Positions 56,104 to 64,000 of a stretch of 64,000 nucleotides of DNA are shown piece after piece. The DNA is taken from the NCBI GenBank assembly GCA_030849465.1, contig JARVLF010000014.1, forward strand, positions 248,001 to 312,000, written 5' to 3'. The position numbers and the translations under genes were made by a program. The notes under the pieces are model-generated. The model was not told the DNA's origin, did no database searches, and saw only the letters and a program-made list of their open reading frames with translations. Source of the stretch: Moesziomyces globuligerus (Eukaryota; Basidiomycota; Ustilaginomycetes; Ustilaginales; Ustilaginaceae). Position 1 is the stretch's first letter. The number at the start of each line of letters is the position of its first letter.

Positions 56104-58875
56104 TCACCAACCTCTGATGCCTAGGATGTGTCTCACGTCAGTTGCGAAGCGGAGCGAGTCGAGGATGGGGAGGAGGTCGAGGAGGGCTTCGTCGTTCGGG
56201 TCGTGTGTCCAACCCTCGATGGGGATGCCGTTTGCCCTGTTGATCGCATAGCTCGCGGGGCTGTTATCGACGAGGCAGACCTTGCTGAGATCTGGATCTA
56301 CGACGGCGAGATTCTTGACGTAGCTGCCGCCGCTGAAGCTGCAACTTTCTCTGAACAGTCTTGCTGAAATGAGACCTCTGCCCTGATCCAACCAGTCGAT
56401 GACCGGATCCGCATACTCCTGCACCGAGGCGGTGAAGACGACCACGGTATACCAGCTGGCGACCTTGCGGAGAAAGTAGTCGGCCCAGGGACGTTTGTAG
56501 ACATGGTACAGAACGGATCTACCGTCCAGAACCACTTCGACCATATGGGGTCTGATGCGTCTTGGATTGTCGTTGGCTCTCAAGCCAAGTACCGCACCAG
56601 CGGTCTCGAGACCCAGAAAGCCAGAGGTGGTGGTACGACCGGTAGCGTACTGTGCAGGAGAACGCGAGGTGGAGTGGATGAGCGTCTCGTCCAGATCGAG
56701 CACGAGGATCTTGGGCGAATGGTGGATGATCGAACTCGTGGGTGCACGCGGTACTTTGGTCTGCATCATCACCGCCGTCGTCGTCTCTGCGTTGGCGCCT
56801 GCAAGGCCGGAAGCGGCTGCACGTCGAGCTGCCCTCCCGCGAGCGATGCGCGACTGACGTTCAGCTTCCATCCTAGCCTCATGCTCCGCCATGACCAAGT
56901 CCACCGGTTCGGCCTTTGCATTGTGCGCCAGCATCGGATCCACCGCCTGCGGATTCGGCAACAGCCTCGACGGCGTCCTCGGTCCCGAAGCCAGCGCCTG
57001 CCACCCGATCCCTCTCTCGGCCGCCTGCTCCTCCGTCACCGGCTCCTTCTCCTCCCACCCGCCCACGTCGGGCTTGGGCGTCCGCGGCCGAGCACCCACG
57101 GCGGAACTGCGCTTCTCGCGCTCAGCCTCCGCCTTGGCTACAAACCGCAGCGACGCAGGTCGAGTCGTGCGCTTCTCCTCCATGCTGCCCGCGTTCTTCT
57201 CGAGGATCGGCACCTGCGCACGCTCGTACACCGCCTCCACCGCTTGCTCCACCCGCAGCGCACGTCGCCGACGCAGGTACCGCACGCAGTACACCGGACA
57301 CAGCAGCACGGCCACCAGCACATCGCGCAGCCGCACCAGCGCCCGGTACACGGTGCGCTTCGTCGAACCGCCCCGCTTCCCTCGTGTTCCACCACCCTTG
57401 GCAGCTCCCTCGTCCAGCTCGTGACTTCCGTTGCGCGGTGCCAGCCAGCCGCGCGCCTCGTCGGTCTCCGAGGCCCGCGCCGAGCTCGATCGAGAGCCGC
57501 GCTTTGAGCTCCGCCGCCGCGGCTTGCTCGGCGTCAGGCTGCGCTCCACCTGCTCCGCCGAGTCCGTGCTCGCCAGCGACGACGTCGACGTCGAGCCCAC
57601 CGAGCCCACCGAGCCGTGCACGGACCGCGTCGATGCATTTCGCCGCAGCGAGCTGCGTCGCGACGCCGAGGGCGTGTCCGCGCCGGATCCGGGCACGTCC
57701 AACGCGTCCGTCCCACTGCGTCGCTGCGTCGGCGTCGTCTCTGACTCTGAATCGACCGCCTTGCTGGTCTCCTTCTTGGGTGTAGCCGACGCCGACGCCG
57801 CTACCGCCGCTTCAGGATCGACGACGGCAGAGGCCGGGTCACGGTCGGCTACCGCTTCGATCGCCGCGGGCTCGCCCTTGGCAGCCTCGAGCAGCGTCTC
57901 GGCATCGACGGCGTTCTCGTCGTGGCGATCCTGCGTGTATTGCTGTTGCTCTCCTTCTTTCTGCTGAGCTTGGCCGCTCGAAGCGTCTGTGATGGTGGCG
58001 TGGGCAGGATGCGTTTCGTGAGAGACCGAGGAGCCCTGTCCCCAGCTGCTGTCTAGGCTGCTCTGCGAGATGGTGCGATGGCGCGGCCGCTCGATGTCCT
58101 CGGGCGCAAAGTCGCCGCCGTCAAACTCGACGATGTCCTCGCGCTCCTTCTCGGTGAGGAGGTCCGGGTCGTCGTGGTGATGCGGCTGCTGCGGATCCTT
58201 GGCCCACGGCTCGAGCGGCGGGTCCTGGGCTGTAGTGAGGGTGAGCGAGGCCGCCTGGCCGAAGCGCGGCTGGCGCCTGGATCTGCGCCTGGACAGACCG
58301 GAGGCCTCGTCGGAGCTGCTGGAGGACGGATCGCGCTGAGCAGCGTGCGGCTGTCCTGCGCCCGACGATGCGGTGCGTCGAGCCTGGCTTCGGCGCGGAG
58401 CGGTGGAGGAGAGGAGGAGATCGTCGAGGCTCGGCGCGCGCTTGCTGCGGCGGAGAGTCGCTTGCGCGTCGCTGTTCTTGCGCGAGCGGGCGCGGGAGCC
58501 CGGGTGGATGGCCTCGTCGAGCCAGCCGGTGAGGCCCCAGAGGCCGCTCCAGCGCGCGGGGCGCGGGTGGAGCGAGTCGTCGTCGCTATCATCGGTGAGC
58601 GCAAGCGGATTGTTGATGCCGGAAGGCGTGCTGCCTGTGCGCCGGAGCGCGTTGGCGTAGACGGGACGCACCTCGTCCTGCTCCTGCGACCATCTGCGGA
58701 GGTGCGAGGAGCCCGACGGCGTCGAGGGCGACGTGCTCGAGGCTCTGCGACTGCCCGGAAGCGACGAGTGCGAGCGCGAGCGCTTGGCCGACGCCGAGGC
58801 GCGCGAGGCGGGTCGCTCCGGCGCCGCCGCAAACGACCGGCTCAGCACCGAGTCGAGATAGCTGATCGAGTTCAT
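56104..58875 (-). CDS. NEM1: Nem1-type nuclear envelope phosphatase
   Basis: 923 residues, single exon. The C-terminal HAD/NIF phosphatase domain begins KILVLDLDETLIHST with nucleophile Asp727 and Asp729, followed by VYHVYKRPWADYFLRKVASW, VVFTASVQEYADPVIDWLD and DNSPASYAINRANGIPIEG. Upstream lies a hydrophobic basic-flanked segment (RDVLVAVLLCPVYCVRYLRR) that should anchor it in the ER or nuclear envelope. The first 500 residues are disordered Ser/Arg/Asp-rich. Nem1 with Spo7 dephosphorylates lipin Pah1 to shift lipid flow to triacylglycerol. At about twice the length of yeast Nem1 (446 residues), the extra is all N-terminal. SPO7 is not in this window. Confidence 0.9.
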   Translation of the reverse strand: MNSISYLDSVLSRSFAAAPERPASRASASAKRSRSHSSLPGSRRASSTSPSTPSGSSHLRRWSQEQDEVRPVYANALRRTGSTPSGINNPLALTDDSDDDSLHPRPARWSGLWGLTGWLDEAIHPGSRARSRKNSDAQATLRRSKRAPSLDDLLLSSTAPRRSQARRTASSGAGQPHAAQRDPSSSSSDEASGLSRRRSRRQPRFGQAASLTLTTAQDPPLEPWAKDPQQPHHHDDPDLLTEKEREDIVEFDGGDFAPEDIERPRHRTISQSSLDSSWGQGSSVSHETHPAHATITDASSGQAQQKEGEQQQYTQDRHDENAVDAETLLEAAKGEPAAIEAVADRDPASAVVDPEAAVAASASATPKKETSKAVDSESETTPTQRRSGTDALDVPGSGADTPSASRRSSLRRNASTRSVHGSVGSVGSTSTSSLASTDSAEQVERSLTPSKPRRRSSKRGSRSSSARASETDEARGWLAPRNGSHELDEGAAKGGGTRGKRGGSTKRTVYRALVRLRDVLVAVLLCPVYCVRYLRRRRALRVEQAVEAVYERAQVPILEKNAGSMEEKRTTRPASLRFVAKAEAEREKRSSAVGARPRTPKPDVGGWEEKEPVTEEQAAERGIGWQALASGPRTPSRLLPNPQAVDPMLAHNAKAEPVDLVMAEHEARMEAERQSRIARGRAARRAAASGLAGANAETTTAVMMQTKVPRAPTSSIIHHSPKILVLDLDETLIHSTSRSPAQYATGRTTTSGFLGLETAGAVLGLRANDNPRRIRPHMVEVVLDGRSVLYHVYKRPWADYFLRKVASWYTVVVFTASVQEYADPVIDWLDQGRGLISARLFRESCSFSGGSYVKNLAVVDPDLSKVCLVDNSPASYAINRANGIPIEGWTHDPNDEALLDLLPILDSLRFATDVRHILGIRGW

Positions 58876-59744
58876 GGCGTCAGCGGCGCCGCTCGGACGG
58901 CGCGATCGAGTCGGAGGGTCGCGTCGTGTCTATACGCCAACGATGGATGGCGAAAAGGAAGCTCCGATCGATGCTTTCACCGTCCCCCTGCCATGGTCAG
59001 CGCGTTTTCGCTCCAAAGGATAGCCGAAGCAAGTTGGGTCTTGCCCAGCGGAGGTTGTCCAGTGGCGTAGCAAGTGTCGGAGACGCCGACAGCGCGTGTG
59101 CGCGATCAAGGCTCGATCGAGGCGGAGGTTCCGAAAGAGCAAGAGGTGCCACTGTGATGGCGTATCGAGCAAAGGTCGCCAAGCAGCTGCGGGCAGAGAG
59201 GATGAGCAAGCCGGGATGTGTGTTGGGGCAAGTCGAGCCAGGGCCAACGGAGCATGATGCTGGTCCGTGGAGCTTTCTTTTTTTGGCTGAGGCGCTGGTG
59301 CCTTCCAACCTACACCCTCTCACTCACACGCTCGATGTGCATGAACCGGGCCCCACTGCCGTCCGCCGACCGGATCATTTGGCGAGCCCCAAACCCTTTG
59401 GCCTCAGAGTCGCCTCGGCCTGCCTGCCGCGGTTAAAAAACAAAGGCCATCGGAAGGGAGAGGCAGCCCACAGCGATCTGGGATGCGATGCGATGCGATG
59501 CGGGTCGGATTTTCAGCCCTTTTTTCGGTGGCCCGCATGACGCACTCTTGGCCTGGCGCTGGCTTCGCACGGACTCAGCTTGCGCCCTCTTTGGCAGCCG
59601 CGGCCATCCAAGTGTTGGGAATCGGATGCGATCCGACGAGCCTGACTTCGTCTCGACCGATACCTCACACCGATTTTGAGCTTGCAGCTGTTCCTGGCCG
59701 CACGAGATCCTCCACTGTCTCTGCGCTGTACCGTCTGCTGAAGG
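58876..59744. promoter_or_regulatory. Divergent region, NEM1 / LAMTOR2-like candidate
   Basis: 869 bp without a gene. It holds (GATGC)4 at 59482-59501. Confidence 0.5.
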
Positions 59745-60839
59745 ATGCTGCAAGCGGCGGCGATCACGGAGCTGCTCTCGCGGCTCATTGGCGACGAGGG
59801 CGGCGAGACGACCGTCGTCCGGCCGCATACGGCGCTGCTGACGCTGCTCGAATCGTCCGAGCTCTATGCCGTCGCCACGCGGCTCGTGGAGCAGCCTCCG
59901 GCTCGCTCGGCCGTGGCATCGATCCTCGCCAGCACAGCGGCGGCTGCGGGTACGTCGGCGCCTTCGCAGCTGAGCTATGCGCGCGCGGCGCCGCTGACGC
60001 TCGACGAGCGTGCGGCCTGTCTGTCGGCGCTCGCGGTGACGTCGTGGCGACAAGCGACCGAGTCCAGCGCGAGCTCGAGTAAGAACGGCACGGGTGCCGC
60101 GGACGTGGTGGTGATGCCCGGAGCTTCGGTGACGGTGGCCAAGCACGATGCGCTGCGGCTTGGCGGTGCGTCTGGCAAGCCGAGCCTGGCGAGGGAGACG
60201 GTGCCGTTGCTGCTCGAGAGCGATCTCGGAAGGGTGCTCGTCATGCCCATCGTCCCTTCTGCACCGGCGATCAGCCCGTCGAGGACCGAGCATGCGAACG
60301 ACGCCAACGATACGCACGACGATCCACCGCTCGTCGAGCATCACAAGCCCTACATGCTGCTGACGCTCAACGCGGCCGTCGAGGGTCCACCCGCGAGCCT
60401 ACCCAAAAGCCCGGCAACGCCCGGCGCAATGATCAGCCCGGCACTCAGCTCGGCAGTCGCAAGCCTATCGGCCAACAACGTGGCGCGATCGAGGCTTAGG
60501 TCCGGAGGCACCACACCGACCTCGACGAGGTCGGAGCATACGCCGACGCCGTCCCGTTCGCCCGTCTCGGACCACTTCCCCGCCTCGGCCACGACTGGAC
60601 CTCCCGGTGCCACCGGAGAGGTCGAGACGTTGGCGAATCCGGACGGCGCCGACGAGGCCGCGGCAAACGAATGGGAGGCGAGGCAGTGGGCGGCGCTGTA
60701 TGCCCAGGCAAAGGCGCTGGCACGCGTCCTCGCTCCCAGTCTCGCCCAGAGCGGCGTCGCGCATCACCATGCTGGCGACGATCACGCCACCGAGCCAAGA
60801 CACTCGACGCTCGTCAGCGACGACGAAGCCGACATTTGA
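59745..60839 (+). CDS. Hypothetical protein, possible roadblock/LAMTOR2-like
   Basis: 364 residues, single exon. No strong family match. The N terminus MLQAAAITELLSRL, then ALLTLLESSEL, echoes the start of the roadblock protein LAMTOR2 (p14). A middle LLLESDLGRVLVMPI and a second strand KPYMLLTLNAAVE, then the final helix WAALYAQAKALARVLAPSL, match the strand-strand-helix order of that fold. In between are disordered insertions of about 60 (Ala/Ser) and 100 (Ser/Thr/Pro) residues. If correct it would be a Ragulator/EGO scaffold at the vacuole for TORC1 signalling. This is layout-based and tentative. The acidic tail ends SDDEADI. Confidence 0.55.
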   Translation: MLQAAAITELLSRLIGDEGGETTVVRPHTALLTLLESSELYAVATRLVEQPPARSAVASILASTAAAAGTSAPSQLSYARAAPLTLDERAACLSALAVTSWRQATESSASSSKNGTGAADVVVMPGASVTVAKHDALRLGGASGKPSLARETVPLLLESDLGRVLVMPIVPSAPAISPSRTEHANDANDTHDDPPLVEHHKPYMLLTLNAAVEGPPASLPKSPATPGAMISPALSSAVASLSANNVARSRLRSGGTTPTSTRSEHTPTPSRSPVSDHFPASATTGPPGATGEVETLANPDGADEAAANEWEARQWAALYAQAKALARVLAPSLAQSGVAHHHAGDDHATEPRHSTLVSDDEADI

Positions 60840-61215
60840 AATGCTTGACTCACACACACACTCCCAGCACGATAATCTTGATACCCATTCCCATCCAGTT
60901 TGCGCTCGGGTACACTGCGACTGACTGTGAGCGATCCTGTCGAGTCAAGCAGCATTCCTTGCTGAGTGAAGAACGACCGGGGCGGGTGGGGGTACGTTGA
61001 GGCCCTAAAAAATCGCCGACGCGAGCTTGGTTGGGGGCGCGCCGATTCGGAGGAGCGGACCGGTCCGGCAAGGCTGTCTCTGGCCTGCGACGTCTTGAGC
61101 TTGTTTCGGGATTTAAATCGAGGCTCATTTCCCCCTCTCCGCCCGTATCTTAGATCAACAGCATAGCACCCTTTTCCCCACCTCATCAACGACGCACTTC
61201 GAAGTTGTAGCAAGG
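60840..61215. promoter_or_regulatory. Intergenic region before gluconokinase
   Basis: 376 bp; no gene or repeat. It is the probable promoter of the gluconokinase gene. Confidence 0.4.
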
Positions 61216-61974
61216 ATGACGACGGGGACGGGCGATGGCGGTGGTTTGGGCGATGTGGCGGTGTTGGTGGTGGTGATGGGGACGTCTGGATCTGGAAAGT
61301 CGACGGTTGGAGCTGCGTTGGGCCGAGCGCTCGACTGTCCGTTTGTCGATGGAGATGACTTGCATCCGGCTGCCAACGTGGCCAAGATGTCGAGCGGTCA
61401 ACCACTCGACGACACGGACCGAGAACCTTGGCTACAAACCATCCGTTCGACGGGCAAACAACTCGCCCTCACCCAACACCAACCCCACCTACCCAGCGTC
61501 GTCAAACCCCTCGCCGAGGTCTACGAAACTTCCCACCAACACCTCACCCCCAAAGACACAGCCGTCCAATCCACCCCCCAACCCCCAACTTCTTCCCAAA
61601 GCACCCAAGGTGGCGTCAAGGTCGCTGTGATTGCTTGCTCGTCATTGAAGCTCGTTTACCGTAGACTGCTACGTGGCTCGATCGACTCGCTAAACGATGC
61701 GAAGGCGAAAGAACCAGAAAGCGGACTGGATCAACAGTTCAAGGTGATCCATGTCTATCTCGATCTGGACGACGAGTTGCTCGAACTCCGAATGCACAAT
61801 CGCAAGGGTCACTTTATGAAACTCGACATGCTAAGATCCCAACTCGCAACCCTCCAAAAACCAAACCCAGCCACAGAACCAGGCATCATCTCAATCCCCA
61901 TCTTCCCAGACACTACCACCGACTCGATCGTCACCCAAACCATCGCCCAACTCAAATCCCAATCCATCATCTAA
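61216..61974 (+). CDS. Gluconokinase
   Basis: 252 residues, single exon. It phosphorylates D-gluconate to 6-phosphogluconate, feeding the pentose phosphate pathway. The Walker A motif is VVMGTSGSGKSTVGAALG (about residues 18-35). The family signature FVDGDDLHPAANVAKMSSGQ then PLDDTDREPWL follows. VIACSSLKLVYRRLLRG and GHFMKLDMLRSQLATLQKP complete the kinase. Between residues about 90 and 135 there is a Gln/Pro/Thr/Ser-rich insertion (TPKDTAVQSTPQPPTSSQST) where the compact family has a shorter helix, so the protein is larger than the usual 170-200 residues. It is convergent with the uL23m gene. Confidence 0.93.
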   Translation: MTTGTGDGGGLGDVAVLVVVMGTSGSGKSTVGAALGRALDCPFVDGDDLHPAANVAKMSSGQPLDDTDREPWLQTIRSTGKQLALTQHQPHLPSVVKPLAEVYETSHQHLTPKDTAVQSTPQPPTSSQSTQGGVKVAVIACSSLKLVYRRLLRGSIDSLNDAKAKEPESGLDQQFKVIHVYLDLDDELLELRMHNRKGHFMKLDMLRSQLATLQKPNPATEPGIISIPIFPDTTTDSIVTQTIAQLKSQSII

Positions 61975-62106
61975 ACCTTTCCCCCAACGCCAACTTTTTC
62001 CCTCTCCTCTCGAGGCTTTCATCATCACGTAACATTCACACACACATGCTGCTGGAGTTTGAAACGAAAACATTACTACATCCCGGGGGAAGGGGGTGAA
62101 TGGGGA

Positions 62107-63825
62107 CTAGGATGAGATGGCGGCGTCGCGCTTGTACTGGTCGATGAGCTGGTTGATGCGATCTTCCTTCTGCTTCCTCTCCTGGGCGAGGAGCTGGAGG
62201 ATCTTGCCGTGCTTGGCCGAGGGCAAGCCCTTGGTCTTGACCATGAAGCGCGGGAAGTTTTCGGCCTCCTTAACGCCCTCGTCCTTGATGCCCTCGCTCG
62301 CGAGTGGGGCGAGGCCATGGTACATGGTAGCCTCCTTGTTGCCGATCTCGTGCTCGTACTGCTCGACCGTCTTCTTGGCCCTCCACCTGGAGGATTTGGT
62401 CATCTTGAGATACACCCTAGCGCGCTCGTAGTCGAGCTCCGAGGTGAGCAGGAACTGCTTCTGGAAATCGGGCGAAACCTCGGGGAAGAGGAAGGGCTCG
62501 AGCAGACCGACCTCGACCTTCTTGTACGTCCTGCCGCGGCCCGAGATCTTCTTGCCCGTGCGGTTGTCGCGCGTCTGCGGCGAGCGGTAGATGGCCGAAC
62601 GCGCCCAGGTGGTCTTGAGGCCGTAGATGGCCGAGAGGTAGGAGCGGAGCGCGTGCTTGTGCATGCTGAGCGGCACGCGGAAGGTCGCCTTGAACGCATC
62701 ATACTCGGCGCCGGGAGGCGTGTAGTTCTTGACCAGCTTGACGATCGTGTTGGGCAGGAAGGTCAACTCGCCCGCACGTTCCGGTTCGGCGTACCAGCGC
62801 TGCGCGGGCGAGGCGAGGATGAACGAATCGTCCGCATCGTCAATGTAGACGTGCGAGCGGTCGCGCAGCTTCCACGCCGCCGCCTCCTCGGCCGTACGCT
62901 GCCCGGGCGAAAGTTCCTGCCACGCCTTCCACGCCAGCTCGTCCTCGGCCTGCTGCAGCTTGCGGAACGCCGCCCAGCCCTCGTCGCCCCGCGCACCCAG
63001 CTTGGCCGGCAGATGCGTTCCCTGCTCGGACTCGGGACGCGGGTAGCCCGACGAATAGCCCTGCCTCCAGCCGAGCTTGCGGATGCATTCGTAGCGCAGC
63101 CGGAGCAAGGCGGCGTCGCGCTGCTTGTGCGACATCCTCTCCCACACGCGGCGCAGCACAAAGTCGGTCTGCTGCTCGTACTCCATGGCGTCCCACGCCG
63201 CCCTTCGCTCGTTCTGGAGCGTTTCGCGGACCGCTTCGATCTGGTCGTCGATCCAGCTCGGAACGTCGCTGACCGCGGCATCTGCGCCGCCGAGCGCACG
63301 CACCTCGGACTCAGCGGGCGTCCAGAGTCGTGCGCGAGCGGTGCGGAAGCTCTTTGCGAGGTCGTAAGTCGACTTGAGCCAGTTGGGATAGTCGCGGTCT
63401 CGGGCAAAGGCCTTGGCGAGCTCCCTGCGCTGTGGGTGGCCTTCGTCGAACCAGCCCCACTTGAGCACGTATTTGGAGGCAAGGTGCTGGAAGTGCTTGA
63501 GCGGCTTGTCGGTCGCCACCCAGTTGGAGAGCGATTCGGTCTCGTTTCGCTCGGTGCTGAGCTCGTCTTGCGCCGAGGTGGACTGCGAGGGCGGCGTGGG
63601 CTCGGACGCAGAAGCGGACTCGGACGCGGCCTGGGCAGCAGCAGCATCCTGTCGAGAGATGGGGGAGAGGGAGAAGCTCCTGCTGGGCTGGCTGGTGGCG
63701 CAAGGGGCGACGAGGGCGGAGACGAGGCGTTGGGGCCGGGAGGCGGCGACGAGGCGAGATGTGGTGGATGCACCGCGGAAGGCGGCGCGGGCGAGGTGCG
63801 CCTGCGATGATGGTGCGCTGATCAT
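62107..63825 (-). CDS. MRP20: Mitochondrial ribosomal protein uL23m
   Basis: 572 residues from the ATG before ISAPSSQAHLARAAFRGAST; the N terminus is a typical Arg/Ser mitochondrial presequence, and an upstream in-frame ATG at 63936 would lengthen it. The L23 domain near residues 350-450 reads NTIVKLVKNYTPPGAEYDAF, FRVPLSMHKHALRSYLSAIY and KKISGRGRTYKKVEVGLLEP. The large extra N-terminal part (Ser/Ala linker, then an Arg/Trp-rich region with RLRYECIRKLGWRQGYSSGY) and the charged C-terminal helix are much longer than in yeast MrpL41/Mrp20 (263 residues). uL23m sits at the peptide exit of the mitochondrial large subunit. Confidence 0.85.
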   Translation of the reverse strand: MISAPSSQAHLARAAFRGASTTSRLVAASRPQRLVSALVAPCATSQPSRSFSLSPISRQDAAAAQAASESASASEPTPPSQSTSAQDELSTERNETESLSNWVATDKPLKHFQHLASKYVLKWGWFDEGHPQRRELAKAFARDRDYPNWLKSTYDLAKSFRTARARLWTPAESEVRALGGADAAVSDVPSWIDDQIEAVRETLQNERRAAWDAMEYEQQTDFVLRRVWERMSHKQRDAALLRLRYECIRKLGWRQGYSSGYPRPESEQGTHLPAKLGARGDEGWAAFRKLQQAEDELAWKAWQELSPGQRTAEEAAAWKLRDRSHVYIDDADDSFILASPAQRWYAEPERAGELTFLPNTIVKLVKNYTPPGAEYDAFKATFRVPLSMHKHALRSYLSAIYGLKTTWARSAIYRSPQTRDNRTGKKISGRGRTYKKVEVGLLEPFLFPEVSPDFQKQFLLTSELDYERARVYLKMTKSSRWRAKKTVEQYEHEIGNKEATMYHGLAPLASEGIKDEGVKEAENFPRFMVKTKGLPSAKHGKILQLLAQERKQKEDRINQLIDQYKRDAAISS

Positions 63826-64000
63826 GCTGTTTGGTGCAGGCAGCAAGACCCGAAAAGAGTGCAGTAACGGGGACGATGGATGATGGTGATTAGCGAGGCT
63901 CGTGTAGTGGGCAGCGTGCGCGGAGTAGCTTAGCAACTTTTTTTGCCCGGTCTATTCTTGCGATCTGACGAGCGAGCCTCGACGGACACGGATTCTTCTC
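63826..64000. other. Window end, upstream of the uL23m gene
   Basis: 175 bp containing the leader of the minus-strand gene; nothing else seen. Confidence 0.4.

Overview
The window looks like nuclear DNA of a basidiomycete fungus, most likely a smut or smut-related yeast (Ustilaginomycotina). This is inferred from high GC, mostly single-exon genes, short GTAAGT-type introns of about 68-110 nt where introns occur, clear fungal proteins (Pom152, Fes1, Ost4, Nem1) and genes packed on both strands. No species is assigned. No operon, CRISPR array, rRNA or convincing tRNA gene was seen.

Layout. (1) 1-1832: a secreted serine carboxypeptidase on the minus strand. (2) About 1.8-8.3 kb: a gene-free, AT-richer island. 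Between 2.7 and 7.1 kb it is packed with short terminal-inverted-repeat elements whose interiors are arrays and hairpins of AGCCACCC/GGGTGGCT. I see two related families (about 105-215 bp and 640-770 bp) that share the terminal start TCATATC(C/G). This is the most unusual part of the window. (3) 8.3-64 kb: ordinary housekeeping genes in this order: glycogen debranching enzyme, a Ran-binding protein, V-ATPase subunit E, eIF3g, an RNase III-like mitochondrial protein, MutY DNA glycosylase, an unknown basic protein, the Ost4 microprotein, an acyl-protein-thioesterase-like hydrolase, complex I NDUFB8, PP2A catalytic subunit, an ELO elongase, CCT5, an unknown protein, Fes1, a RING-H2 protein, Pom152, Prp3, FAD synthetase, a coilin-like acidic protein, Pat1, Sec1, Nem1, a LAMTOR2-like candidate, gluconokinase and mitochondrial uL23.

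The genes do not form one pathway. They cover carbon metabolism, mitochondria, protein folding, vesicle and ER functions, RNA processing and decay, and the nuclear pore. Neighbours are mostly convergent or divergent, separated by 0.1-1.6 kb that often holds short tandem repeats. Exon structures were worked out by eye from splice consensus and reading frame for six multi-exon genes (RanBD protein, VMA4, OST4, the thioesterase-like gene, NDUFB8, RING-H2 gene) and PP2A. They agree with family C termini or motifs but have no transcript support.
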